Shown here piece after piece: positions 37,361 through 48,564 of a DNA stretch of 64,000 nucleotides. This DNA comes from AP-15 sp963814865 (GTDB lineage: Bacteria; Pseudomonadota; Alphaproteobacteria; ATCC43930; CGMCC-115725): assembly GCA_963814865.1 (NCBI GenBank), contig CAWFEN010000006.1, positions 40,992 to 104,991 of the forward strand, read 5' to 3'. Under the pieces are notes generated by a model that did not search any database, was not told the origin of the DNA, and saw only the letters and a program-made list of their open reading frames with translations. Position 1 is the stretch's first letter; each line of letters begins with the position of its first letter. The position numbers were made by a program, and so were the translations under genes.

Positions 37361-37808
37361 GTCGGAGGACAGAAGACAGACGACAGAGGACAGAATGGAA
37401 GGGGAGCGCAAGCCGGTCGTGTCGTTCGAGGACCGTGACGTCTTTCGGCGCGCGTATCGAGTGTCGCTCGACATCCAGCGGGCGAGTTTGACGTTTCCGG
37501 CGGTGGAGCAGCGGGCTCTGGCCGACCAGATACGTCGCGCTTCGAAGTCCATCTGTGCCAACATCGCCGAAGGCTATGGTCGCCAGAAAGGGTCGAAAGC
37601 GGAGTTCCGCCGCTTTCTGCGGATGGCGATCGGTTCATCGGACGAGATGCGGGTGTGGCTGCGCCATGCCCTCGATCTCGGCTATATCGACGAACCAAGC
37701 TGGCGGCGCTGGCGCGACGAGTATCAGACGGTCACGCGGATGGTGCAGAGCCTGGCCGACAAGCTCTGAGCCGATCCGTCGTCTGTCGTCCGTCTTCTGT
37801 CCTCCGAC
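37361..37808 (+). other. 23S intervening sequence 2 (helix 45) carrying a protein gene
   Basis: Inserted between GCACCGAAGCTGCGG and GGTAGCGGAGCGTTC, where E. coli has helix 45. The ends form a nearly perfect stem: 37362-37391 against 37778-37807 match at 28 of 30 positions (GGAGGACAGAAGAC units). The loop is the coding region of a four-helix-bundle protein. Helix 45 is the well-known insertion point in Leptospira, Coxiella and Salmonella. Confidence 0.93.
37395..37769 (+). CDS. 23S rRNA intervening-sequence protein (S23/four-helix bundle)
   Basis: 124 residues from the ATG at 37395; GTG at 37359 would lie in the RNA stem and is unlikely. Typical family pattern: FEDRDVFRRAYRVSLDIQRAS, QIRRASKSICANIAEGYGR, SKAEFRRFLRMAIGSSDEM and LDLGYI, with a final helix VTRMVQSLADKL. 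These small homopentameric helical bundles are encoded inside rRNA intervening sequences. Their function is not settled; RNA binding is suspected. The gene is transcribed only as part of the rRNA precursor. Confidence 0.93.
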   Translation: MEGERKPVVSFEDRDVFRRAYRVSLDIQRASLTFPAVEQRALADQIRRASKSICANIAEGYGRQKGSKAEFRRFLRMAIGSSDEMRVWLRHALDLGYIDEPSWRRWRDEYQTVTRMVQSLADKL

Positions 37809-38379
37809 GCGGTAGCGGAGCGTTCCGTAGGCCGGCGAAGCGGGCGCGCGAGCGTCCGTGGAGGTATCGGAAGTGCGAATGCTGACATGAGTAGCGATAA
37901 ACAGCGTGAGAAACGCTGTCGCCGAAAGTCCAAGGGTTCCTGCGCAAGGTTAATCCGCGCAGGGTTAGCCGGGCCCCTAAGGCGAGGGCGAGAGCCGTAG
38001 CCGATGGGAATGGGGTCAACATTCCCCAGCCTGCCGGACGTGACGAAGGCCGCAAGCCGTCTTTCCTTACTGGATTGGGAGGGCGGCGCAGGACTTCCAG
38101 GAAACAGCGCCGGCACCAAGACCGTACCCGAAACCGACACAGGTGGACTGGTAGAGCATACCGAGGCGCTTGAGAGAACGGTGTTGAAGGAACTCGGCAA
38201 AATGCCCCCGTAACTTCGGGAGAAGGGGGCCCCGTCTCTGCGCAAGCAGGGGCGGGGGGCACAGAAGAGGGGGTGGCGACTGTTTACTAAAAACACAGGG
38301 CTCTGCGAAGTCGCAAGACGACGTATAGGGTCTGACGCCTGCCCGGTGCCGGAAGGTTAAGAGGAGGGGTTCACGCTCC

Positions 38380-38475
<96 letters not shown>

Positions 38476-38730
38476 CGACTTCCCCGCTGTCTCCAACACC
38501 GGCTCAGCGAAATTGAATTCTCCGTGAAGATGCGGAGTTCCCGCGGTCAGACGGAAAGACCCCGTGCACCTTTACTACAGCTTTGCAGTGGTGTTAGGGA
38601 TGGTGTGTGTAGGATAGGCGGGAGCCGTTGAAGCCCTGGCGCCAGTTGGGGTGGAGGCAACCTTGAAATACCGCTCTCACGATCTCTGGCATCTAACCGC
38701 GGCCCGTCACCCGGGTCCGGGACCCTGCAT

Positions 38731-38761
<31 letters not shown>

Positions 38762-38909
38762 CAAAGAGTAACGGAGGCGCGCGATGGTGGGCTCAGGCTG
38801 GTCGGAAATCAGCTGTCGAGTGCAATGGCACAAGCCCGCCTGACTGCGAGAGCGACGGCTCGAGCAGAGACGAAAGTCGGCCATAGTGATCCGGTGGTCC
38901 CACGTGGAC

Positions 38910-38957
<48 letters not shown>

Positions 38958-38986
38958 GACGCCCAAGAGTCCATATCGACGGCGTC

Positions 38987-39026
<40 letters not shown>

Positions 39027-39027
39027 G

Positions 39028-39071
<44 letters not shown>

Positions 39072-39519
39072 TGAGCTGGGTTTAGAACGTCGTGAGACAG
39101 TTCGGTCCCTATCTGCCGTGGGTGTTCGAGACTTGCGAGGCGCTCTCCCCAGTACGAGAGGACCGGGAGGGACGCACCTCTGGTGGACCGGTTGTGGCGC
39201 CAGCCGCAGCGCCGGGTAGCTAAGTGCGGACGGGATAACCGCTGAACGCATCTAAGCGGGAAGCCCCCCTCAAAACCAGGTCTCGTCGAGAGCCGTGGAA
39301 GACCACCACGTCGATAGGCCGGAGGTGGAAGCCGAGCAATCGGCGCAGCTGACCGGTACTAATCGCTCGAACCCGCTCGATCCCAAAAAACCGCCCGCGT
39401 GCAGCGGCCAGCGCCAACCCCGGCGCCCGCGAGCCCGGCGGCCCCCAGCGAGGCACTTTCGACACCTCGTCGCAGCGCAGCTCCCCATCGCCACGCCGGC
39501 CCGCCGGCGGGCCGGGCCA

Positions 39520-39637
39520 GCCTGGTGGCCATAGCGAGGGGCCAAGCACCCGATCCCATCCCGAACTCGGCCGTGAAAACCCTCAGCGCCGATGGTACTG
39601 CGCCACGAAGGCGTGGAAGAGTAGGTCGCCGCCAGGC
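39520..39637 (+). rRNA. rrf: 5S ribosomal RNA
   Basis: GCCTGGTGGC at the 5' end pairs with GCCGCCAGGC at the 3' end. The internal CCCGATCCCATCCCGAACTC and GAGAGTAGG-type GAAGAGTAGGTCGCCGCC are the conserved 5S segments. Length is about 118 nt. Confidence 0.97.
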
Positions 39638-39766
39638 TCGCCCAGCCCGCTGCCATTCAGCCCGCTGCCAGTCCCAGCCCGCTGCCATTCAGCCCGCTGC
39701 TCAGCCCGCCCGCCGCCCAGACCCCGATCCGGTCGGCCGGCGCGGCCCGCCAATGCCGCCGGCTGC

Positions 39767-39808
39767 CAGGCCCGGCACAGCAGGCCCGGCACAGCAGGCC
39801 CGGCACGG
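39767..39808. repeat. Three tandem 14-bp repeats before tRNA-fMet
   Basis: CAGGCCCGGCACAG occurs twice exactly and a third time as CAGGCCCGGCACGG. The preceding stretch (39640-39720) also holds repeated CAGCCCGCTGCCATT units. Very GC-rich spacer between 5S and tRNA-fMet. Confidence 0.75.
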
Positions 39809-39816
39809 CATCCCGG

Positions 39817-41512
<1,696 letters not shown>

Positions 41513-41527
41513 GACGAAGGTCTCTCC

Positions 41528-41701
41528 TTATTCGCCCTGCCGCTTGGGTGCCTTTCCGTCGGAATCCTTGCGGCAGAGTCGAATATAATCTCTCTCGGCG
41601 GCGACGCGGGCAAGCAGCTTTACCAGCTCGACGAGCAACGGATCGGGTGCGGCGGCGTCCCGCGCCTTTTTCGTCTGCCGATTTTGTTGACCCTTGCTCA
41701 T
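41528..41701 (-). CDS. Small conserved-type protein preceding the recombinase
   Basis: 57 residues: MSKGQQNRQTKKARDAAAPD, then PLLVELVKLLARVAAERDYI and a basic tail. The stop is 15 bp before the recombinase start, and a CGCGAGG box lies 33 bp upstream of its own ATG, so it is probably the first gene of the recombinase operon. Too short for a function call; a helical, basic accessory protein is possible. Confidence 0.65.
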   Translation of the reverse strand: MSKGQQNRQTKKARDAAAPDPLLVELVKLLARVAAERDYIRLCRKDSDGKAPKRQGE

Positions 41702-41734
41702 GCCTGCACGGTCTCACAGGCGCGGGCAAGCTTT

Positions 41735-41753
41735 CCTCGCGGCATCCTCGCGC
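41735..41753 (-). promoter_or_regulatory. CGCGAGG direct-repeat box 1
   Basis: On the minus strand, two CGCGAGG copies with an 11-bp period (41735-41741 and 41746-41752), followed by AAAG. It is 33 bp before the start of the recombinase-operon small gene. Same architecture as five other boxes in the element. Confidence 0.7.
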
Positions 41754-41798
41754 AAAACCGGCACTGCCTGGTTCGGCAGTGCCGGCGGGCTGCGGGGT

Positions 41799-41997
41799 TC
41801 AGAACCCCGGCGGCCGGGGCCGCGCGCACCGCTGCGCGAGCACGCGGCGGATGTTCTCCAGATTGAGCAGCGCATCGCGGCGCTCGTACGAGCCGGCGAT
41901 GCTGCAATCCAGATCGTACCGGGCCCTGCTGGAGCAGGCCCCGCAGTTGGAGATCGCTGAGGGTTTGAAGTGCTGAGAGTGTGTAGACCGTGGACAT
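41799..41997 (-). pseudogene. Small element protein (MSTVYTLSALQTL type), frameshifted
   Basis: The frame starts MSTVYTLSALQTLSDLQLRGLLQQ and must shift by one base near 41925 to continue ARYDLDCSIAGSYERRDALL and NLENIRRVLAQRC, ending at 41799-41801. The sense of the continuation (helical, conserved-looking) supports a real gene of about 65 codons broken by one base. Function unknown. Confidence 0.6.
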
Positions 41998-42497
41998 GGA
42001 TTTTCTCCTCTGTTGTCCTCGCGGCCCCGACCATCAGGGCCGTCATGCGGTCCAGAGGCAGAATCAGCAGCAGACGGCCCGCCTTGGGCGGCGGGCGCGG
42101 AGAAGGACAGGAAGAGGAAGAAAATCGGCCACGAGGCTGCACAGGCAGCGCGGCCAAACCAAAGCGGTTGAGAAATGCGACCTGAGACGAAGGGTTCGGG
42201 AAGAGATGGTGCGCAGCGCCAGCCGGTCTCGGCACGGCGGCAAGGCGTGCGGTGTCAATCTGGTCATCGGCAGCGTGAGAGAGGCGCGCGCGGATCAGGA
42301 GGACGCACCGCGGAGTGAAGGAGCATCGCAGCAAATGAAGAACACGCGCGTAATCATGACCGCGAACAGAGCAGTAGCAGCATCGAATACTGTCTCGCGT
42401 CACAGTTGGTCTTAACGGAGATTAATACGAATGGTTGTATTATGGAATTATAACAGACGCTATGGGGAATATTTGAATTCATAGGGGCAGGTAAATT
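41998..42497. other. Intergenic stretch, probable left edge of the nested segment
   Basis: No gene is supported here. From about 42410 the sequence becomes AT-rich (TTAATACGAATGGTTG, AATTATAACAG, GGGGAATATTTG), in contrast with the GC-rich DNA to the left. This probably marks the edge of a segment of different origin and holds the promoter of the gene at 42498. Confidence 0.5.
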
Positions 42498-42764
42498 ATG
42501 GGGAAGACTGATCCGGTTCTCGAAATCGATTACAAGACTCTGGGCACGATCAAGCTCGACGAGCTACAGCAGGCGATCTGGGAAGATATTCAAATGCTCC
42601 GGGATGAGTTCGGCGTCGCGTTTGTGACCAACGTCAAGCTCATGGTGCCGGCCACCAACGAGTTTGGCGATCCCTTGCTGGTGAAGCGTCTGTCGACCGG
42701 TGCGACCGTGAGACACCTCGACACGCATCACTATCATCCCGCCTGTCTCGATTACAAACTGTAG
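42498..42764 (+). CDS. Small hypothetical protein of the nested element
   Basis: 88 residues (MGKTDPVLEIDYKTLGTIKL, DEFGVAFVTNVKLMVPATNEFGD, HLDTHHYHPACLDYKL). No domain recognised. It is followed after 5 bp by another small gene and then the integrase, so it is part of the integration/regulation module. GGGGCAGGTAAATT precedes the ATG. Confidence 0.7.
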   Translation: MGKTDPVLEIDYKTLGTIKLDELQQAIWEDIQMLRDEFGVAFVTNVKLMVPATNEFGDPLLVKRLSTGATVRHLDTHHYHPACLDYKL

Positions 42765-42769
42765 GAGGG

Positions 42770-43012
42770 ATGAGCATGAAACAGCCCTTCTACATCGGAC
42801 TTGAAGAAGCCCGTCAGGTGCTCGCCGGGATGGGCGTTCAGCTCAACAAACGGCAAATGCAGCGCGCCGCCGACATGGATGCGCAGGGACGGCGCAAGCT
42901 GCCGTTCTTTGTCGATCCGATCGAGCACAAGCTGAAGATCGAGAAGGATGATCTCATCAGCGCTTATTTCAACAAGCAAACAGAAGCCAGAAAAAACCTG
43001 AGACCAAATTAA
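42770..43012 (+). CDS. Small basic protein, possible excisionase/DNA-binding factor
   Basis: 80 residues; the ATG at 42776 is a near-equal alternative. LEEARQVLAGMGVQLNKRQM and QRAADMDAQGRRKLPFFVDP, EHKLKIEKDDLISAYF have the size and alternating pattern of excisionase-like winged-helix proteins. It lies 53 bp before the integrase on the same strand. The role is inferred mainly from this position. Confidence 0.6.
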   Translation: MSMKQPFYIGLEEARQVLAGMGVQLNKRQMQRAADMDAQGRRKLPFFVDPIEHKLKIEKDDLISAYFNKQTEARKNLRPN

Positions 43013-43065
43013 ATAAACACCGGGATAAACTTGCGTTTTCGACCGGTTTCATTGCATTATTCAGT

Positions 43066-44271
43066 ATGGCAGACATAAGAAAAAGAAACGGTCCCAAAGG
43101 GATTACGTATCAAGTCCGATACCCAAACAAGGCGGCGAAATCCGGCTATGCGTACAAAACTTTCTTGACGCTCAAGGAGGCGCGTGAGTTTCGCGAGAAT
43201 TCTGCTGCACGTCCGACGGCCGGTCCAATGTCCAAAGAAATCCGCAAGGTCGAACAGGGCGTGCGAAAATGGCTTGATGTCTGTGAGATGGAAGGCGTGA
43301 ACGGCCGTGCGCCCGTAACTGCCGGCACGATTGAAAATTACACATATCGAGCAGACATCATCCTTGCTTACGACTGGCGGAAGCTCCTACACGAACTCAC
43401 ACGTACCGATGCCGTGGAGTTTCGTTCATGGCTCCTCGCGAATTACAGCCGCTCGGTCGCGCGAAAGGTCTTCGTCAGCTTCCATTCGATGGTGCGCGAA
43501 ATGATAACGCGCGAAGTCCTCGTGCATGATTTTGTCGCCGGTGTCTCGATTCAGGACAGCTCGCCCGGAGACGAAATCGTGAAGATCCCCACCGAGCGTG
43601 AGGTGCTTCAGTTATTGAACGCGGCGGATCGGTTGGCGAACCACAAGAATCCAAAAATGGCGCGCGCCTGGCGGCGCTATCGCCCCATGCTCTACCTCGC
43701 CGCAGATTCTGGAATGCGCCCGCAGGAATATATCGTTGTTCCACGATCCAACGTCGTCGACCACGGCGTCCAAGTGGATCGCGCCTTGGAAAGGCTCGGC
43801 GAGATATCAGTGACGAAGACCCCGGCGGGCCGCAGGTTCGTTGAACTTAGCCCCCACACCTACGACATGGTGCGTCATTACGCCAAGCACCATGCCATCC
43901 CGAATCAATACGACTTGGTGTTCCCGACCGACAACGGCCAGTGGATTGAACATAAAAACTGGCTCCGCAGGGGGTTCTACGTTGCTTGCATCGAGGCAGG
44001 GTTAGTTGAGGAAGCTGAGGAGGACGGCGAGACGGTCGTACGGCCGCGATACCGCCCATACGACCTCCGGCACTTCTACGCGTCCATGCTCATTGAGCGG
44101 AGGGTCAACCTGAAGCGCATCCAATATCTGATGGGCCACGAGGACATCAAAACGACGCTGAATACATACGGCCACCTGATCGAACGGGCAGAGGCCAAAA
44201 CGGATCGCACTCCGGGCCTTCTTGCGTCCATTGACGAAGGCTGTGGCGAGTTTGTGGCGGCAGCAGAGTAA
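43066..44271 (+). CDS. Tyrosine recombinase/phage-type integrase
   Basis: 401 residues, intact. The arm-type N-terminal domain (MADIRKRNGPKGITYQVRY) is followed by a core-binding domain and a catalytic domain with Arg in ADSGMRPQEYI, PYDLRHFYAS, MGHEDIKTTLNTYGH; the nucleophilic Tyr is in NTYGHL. It ends 22 bp before the 3' half of a tRNA-Pro gene, its likely attachment site. Its final codons carry the first copy of a GTGGCGAG-TTT-GTGGCG repeat that recurs after the tRNA fragment. Confidence 0.95.
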   Translation: MADIRKRNGPKGITYQVRYPNKAAKSGYAYKTFLTLKEAREFRENSAARPTAGPMSKEIRKVEQGVRKWLDVCEMEGVNGRAPVTAGTIENYTYRADIILAYDWRKLLHELTRTDAVEFRSWLLANYSRSVARKVFVSFHSMVREMITREVLVHDFVAGVSIQDSSPGDEIVKIPTEREVLQLLNAADRLANHKNPKMARAWRRYRPMLYLAADSGMRPQEYIVVPRSNVVDHGVQVDRALERLGEISVTKTPAGRRFVELSPHTYDMVRHYAKHHAIPNQYDLVFPTDNGQWIEHKNWLRRGFYVACIEAGLVEEAEEDGETVVRPRYRPYDLRHFYASMLIERRVNLKRIQYLMGHEDIKTTLNTYGHLIERAEAKTDRTPGLLASIDEGCGEFVAAAE

Positions 44272-44292
44272 GCCATTGTAATTACATCATCG

Positions 44293-44345
44293 GGGCTTGC
44301 ATGGGGTGCAAGGGGTCGCAAGTTCGAATCTTGTCATCCCGACCA
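44293..44345 (+). other. attR-like 3' half of tRNA-Pro (GGG)
   Basis: CTTGCATGGGGTGCAAG is an anticodon arm with GGG. It is followed by a variable loop, a T-arm with TTCGAAT and TCATCCCGACCA, i.e. the 3' half of a tRNA-Pro. The 5' half is absent, and no intact copy is in the window. Right after integration at a tRNA 3' end such a half copy marks the distal junction, so the nested element used tRNA-Pro as its target at some stage. Confidence 0.8.
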
Positions 44346-44383
44346 TTTTTAGATCAATCACTTGACGAAAGACTATGGAAAGA

Positions 44384-44407
44384 AACGGCCCGCTTGGGCC
44401 GTTTTTT
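44384..44407 (+). terminator. Intrinsic terminator downstream of the tRNA-Pro fragment
   Basis: AACGGCCC, loop GCTT, GGGCCGTT then TTTT. Probably the original terminator of the tRNA-Pro gene or of the integrase transcript. Confidence 0.85.
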
Positions 44408-44649
44408 GCTATCGAAATCGACTCCGCTGTAACCCGCAGAATTCCGCCATTCTCCGATTTGTCCCGCTAGGCGCTGTGGCGAGTTTGTGGCGAGCTTACC
44501 AGTAAAGAACTGCACATGGGCGCAACGGGCTTCAACTTAAAATCGGAAGCCTCTAAAATTGAACAACGCCAGTTCGAATCATTGCTTCTTGGTGTTATCT
44601 GGTGCAGTTTTATCCCAGAGGGATTTATAGCGGAGAGATCGGATGTTGT

Positions 44650-44853
44650 ATGCCTCGGCCGAAGGGAAAGAAGGTTGCCAGCCGTCTATCTGTCGGATTG
44701 AGCGAGCAGCAACATGCCGCGCTGAGTGCAATGGCTGAGCAAAACGATGCGACTGTGGCTTGGTCTAATCTGTCGCGCGGTTGCGGAAGTTTCCTGCACC
44801 GGCATCAATCGTTGCCGAGGCCGGGCCTGCACCTGAAGTTCGCAACGAATTAA
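44650..44853 (+). pseudogene. Ribbon-helix-helix (CopG/Arc-like) regulator, frameshifted C-terminus
   Basis: MPRPKGKKVASRLSVGLSEQ, then QHAALSAMAEQNDATVAW is a ribbon-helix-helix DNA-binding N-terminus. After TVAW one extra base near 44765 turns the expected helix (readable as ICRAVAEV in the next frame) into NLSRGCGSFLH. The product would be a mis-ended 67-residue protein. Probably a dead repressor of the nested element. Confidence 0.6.
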
Positions 44854-45138
44854 CGACAGCGTTCACGACACGGGTTCGTGCCAGTCACGCAAACGGGGCC
44901 AAAAGTAGAGTGGAATGCCCGCGCCGAGGCTGCCGTTCGCGTGCCGCTTGCGTGCCGGTACGATGCCGGTTGGGCTTGGGGTATCGTTTTCATGTTGATG
45001 GCGCGTGGTGCGTCGGGAAGACCATAAAAGGAGAGTATTGAGGAAAAGGAGGGCATGAAGAGGTTTAATAAAGTCCAACGGGCAAACAGATAAAGCGCTT
45101 ACGTGATAACCGTCAGCGATGCGCGACCCGAAATGAAT
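44854..45138. other. Non-coding, degraded stretch
   Basis: No gene is supported. Short frames run in both strands without family motifs. Composition is less GC-rich than the surrounding chromosome. Confidence 0.45.
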
Positions 45139-45295
45139 TTGCGCATAGAGCAAATCGGATATTCAGCGAATCGGCAGTTTACGGTTGATTGAGAATCAGA
45201 ATGCCTATGTACCGCTAGATGTTCTTGAACGTATTGCGAAAGCGCTTTGCGTTCCTACCCCGTTAGTTGCCTTCGCAATAGATGAGCTCACGACT
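45139..45295 (+). pseudogene. XRE-family HTH regulator remnant
   Basis: One frame gives LRIEQIGYSANRQFT and, after a one-base shift at about 45187, LIENQNAYVPLDVLERIAKAL and CVPTPL. Together this is the second half of an XRE/HTH_3 domain (GYS...IENxxxxP...LERIAKAL). The first helices and everything after are missing. Confidence 0.55.
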
Positions 45296-46050
45296 TGTTA
45301 TGGGTTTGCCTTTATATGTGTTTTCATCAAAAGATGTGCTCATACCACGTTTCGATACGGATATTGCCTCCGCCATCCACGGCGTAGGCCGCGCTGATAG
45401 AGATTGCCGGTAAAAGCAACGTCGTCGTCTCGCACATTCTGGTAGACCTGACGACTGAAACACAGGCATACGCAGAAGAACTGCTTACTATCTTGGAATT
45501 CGGTGACGCGAGACCAGCGAGACTGGCTAGCTCCACTCGACGGCCGAGACGATTTGCGTTTACGCAAGCGAATAAGGGAATTGCTTGTATTGCTTAAGGG
45601 CAATGACATCTGGGTCTACGTCACGAATCACTAGAAGTATTTACCAGAGAGCTATCAGGTTCGTTCCGAACATGCCCCATGGCAGACGCAAACTCAGGCA
45701 ATCGTTGCCTTCGGGCCAGCCGGTGAATACGGCGAGACGACGCTGAAGGTGCTGTTCGTCATGGCCAACCTTGGGTCTGCAAAGGGACAATACGCTTGCC
45801 GGCATTAGCCGATCGCGTTGAAGGGGGCGAAGAACATGACGGGAGCGAACGTTAGAGGTACCCCGATGATCCTGCGCCAACTGCCGTGGTCGGTTGACTA
45901 ATCCACAACGTCTTCGTGCACATCTCGTAGAAGCGGGCTTGCGAAATCGCTGTTAGACGCGTGGCAGGACGGTGCCGCAGCCGAGGCGCAGAACCGTATG
46001 CTGGCCGCCCTCGACAATTTCCTTAAGCCAGACGCAGCCCAAAAATGACT
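45296..46050 (+). pseudogene. Remnants of unidentified coding sequence
   Basis: Scattered plus-strand fragments look like former coding DNA: VVVSHILVDLTTETQAYAEELL near 45425, NDIWVYVTN near 45600, and a final LLDAWQDGAAAEAQNRMLAALDNF ending in a stop at about 46047. No continuous frame remains and I cannot assign a family. It is a decayed cargo gene or genes of the nested element. Confidence 0.4.
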
Positions 46051-46189
46051 GCGCCACAACTCACCAAAAATCGAAATTTAAGGGCTTCCGAAGCTTCGGG
46101 AAGGTTCGGCAGGTCTTTGACCTGCCGGAGTCGATATCCGGCGCTTTGGGGAGGAAACAGTTAAGGGTAAAACGAGTTCGTTGAGGCGT

Positions 46190-48564
46190 TGGAATTTCTT
46201 CTGACCGGCCAGATCGCTCGACGGGAACTCTGACAAGTGCAAAGGATGAATTTGCGGAGGCTCTGAGAAACGCTCATCTCGATCCAGCGGTCTCTGTCGT
46301 GGTCGAGGCCCTCATAATGTGCAGCGATAATAAGGTTCGAAAACTTTCGCGAATCTCACTGTAGATTATGGCCGGGCCGGTGCAACAGGCTGCACCAGCC
46401 ACCTGCAAATTGACGGAAAGCCATGTGCCAAATCTGACGTGGAGGCCAAGCTCGGTCTCGGATATGTCGCATCCTCCCTTGCGCGCACCTGTGCTTTCTC
46501 AACACACGCTAAGCTATGTGTTTTCTGCTTCCCCAACCGAGAGGGCAGCATATTTCCGCGAATTCTTGACACTCAGGATCTTGAAAATTTCCGAACAGCA
46601 GTGGCGGCACTAAAGCCCCTGTTAGTTGCACCTGTATCGCCCGAGCTTGATGACCTGATGGCTGTTGAGGCGATTCCAGCGATTTCAGCCACCTGTCGGC
46701 CGAATACGGAAGGCCAAGACCGAACAGGACTTCGAAGCAAATCCTTGCAAATAGTTCTGCATTGCTTGTGAGCGTCGGAATCACGCCGTTGCCTACCCTC
46801 GCTGAACAAGCCGACCAGATAGTGGAAGAACTCGAAAATCGTCAGGCAAAGACCTTCCCACTCACGATGCTCGGCCGCGCACCATTAACTTCGTGGGGCG
46901 GACCCGCGAGCAGCTTTGCCGGGGTTCTCGAGTATTCTTAACCGAAAGGGCGGCGATCGATGCTGAGACGCAGCGCCTCGTCGGCCTCTTTGAGGCGGCA
47001 CTTGCACTGCCTGACCATCCCGGTGACCACGATCCTCGGGATTGCCCGCTTTGCGGAGCCGCAGATACGTTCACTGTCGAACGCGTTGTGTTCATTCGCG
47101 ACAAGGTGAAGGCGACTGAGACTTATGCCACCGCTGCCGCTGTTTTCCTCGCTGATCCGCCTGGCGGACACTCAGCTCGACGCCTTAGCTCGCTCTGTCG
47201 CGCAGGCTCAGCCAAACGATGACCACGCTCGCGGCCGGACGGCGGAAAGTGGGATTTAGCATCGCGGCAATCACTAAGCTCATACCTGATGCACCCGTGG
47301 TCGCGGCTTGGCTTGCCGCAGCGCTTCATCTTTGGCGGACGGCGGTCAACTAACTTAATCGGAATATTAGGCAGGCCCGCTCCGGATTGTCAGCAGCCGT
47401 ATCCCATCCGGAGCAGTGGGATAATAAAGTCGAACTCAGCGCGGCCCTTCAAGCCCTCTTACCAGCGCAGGCGGAGTTTGAAGCGGCGTTGCGCGCCTAT
47501 GAGGCGCCGGCGAAGGTTTTGAATGATTTTCTGAAAGCTGCTGTTGACCAGAGCACGGACACCAAGGGTTGGGAATCGCTGGTCCGGATAGCGCGTGATC
47601 CGGCTGCATTGTGGAAGGCGCTCGGTGCCTCTTCCACCCACGCGGCCAAGGTCAAAGCGCTCGAAAAAGCTCTCCATGACATCGACGTAGCGAATGGGAA
47701 GGTGCTCGACGACAAATTTACCGATCTGAGCAAGGGCGTGAAAAAATGGTGGGATAAATTGCGACCTGACGAACCTGTCTTCTTCGACGCTGTCCAGCGT
47801 CGAAGCGATCAGCGCGTCGCAACATCGATTTAAAGGTTGGTCTCTCCGCCAAGGATGACCGCAGCGATCCGAAATTCCGGGATGCTGTTGCCGTACTCAG
47901 TCAATCGCAGCTTCACTGCTTAGGCTTATCGCTGTTCTTGGCCCGCGCTGTTCAGGAGAAGGCAGGATTCGTTGTCCTTGATGATCCGGTCCTGACGAGC
48001 GATGACGACTATCGACCCAATTTTGCCTCGTCTGTTATGGAAGCTCTTCTTGATGATGGTCTCCAGGTGGTCATCTGTACCCAGGATCACGCGAGCTGGA
48101 AGGATATTGGCCATCGGTGGGGGCATCGCGGCGCGACACTCTTCCAAATGTTCCGCATGGACCCTTTACTCGGGACAGAAATACGGAGTCAGAACGACGA
48201 TCTTGCAGCCATGATCGCTAGGGCACAGCCCTTCGTGAAGTCTCAGGACCCGTCCCTGCGAAAGGAGGGCGCTGGCCGACTTCGGGAAGCCATCGAGCGG
48301 TTCTGCAAGATCATGCTCGTGAAGGCGCGGCAGGGTAAAGGCGAGAGCCTTGCGTCGATCACTGACTATGACGGGAAAAATTTTGGGAGCTACGGGCAGC
48401 AGGTTATGAATCTCTTGATCAAGGACTCTTCGCATCCTGGCAAACTTAAAGCCGCGCACGAGTACGTGACGCCCGGTCCCCACGATGATAAGCCTCCATC
48501 AGTGGGCGAATTGTCGGCTGCGTATGGGGATTTGAAAAAGCTCAAGAAGGACTATTTGGATTAG
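46190..48564 (+). pseudogene. SMC/Rad50-like AAA ATPase with zinc hook, multiply frameshifted
   Basis: Fragments in successive frames build one large ATPase. A decayed P-loop-like region with TSAKDEFAEALRNAHLDPAV lies near 46230, followed by LTVDYGRAGATGCTSHLQID and SHTLSYVFSASPTERAAYF-like residues. A CPLC zinc hook (DPRDCPLCGAADTF) is near 47035 and coiled-coil segments run from 47390 to 47830. A C-terminal half follows with ABC signature LSQSQLHCLGLSLFLA, Walker B GFVVLDDPV and VVICTQD. At least five frame changes are needed, so it is dead. Such ATPases often belong to phage-defence or repair modules. Its stop codon is where an IS5-family element inserted. Confidence 0.75.

Larger units (their letters stand above)
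44240..44492. repeat. 20-bp direct repeats flanking the tRNA-Pro fragment
   Basis: GCTGTGGCGAGTTTGTGGCG is present exactly at 44240-44259 (end of the integrase gene) and 44473-44492. Each contains two GTGGCG half-units separated by AGTTT, as expected for arm-type integrase binding sites on either side of the att core (44293-44345). Confidence 0.8.

Noticed and set aside
41998..42415. Overlapping open frames of 140-230 codons on both strands
   Set aside because: Basic, low-complexity translations without motif or ribosome-binding site; more likely non-coding.
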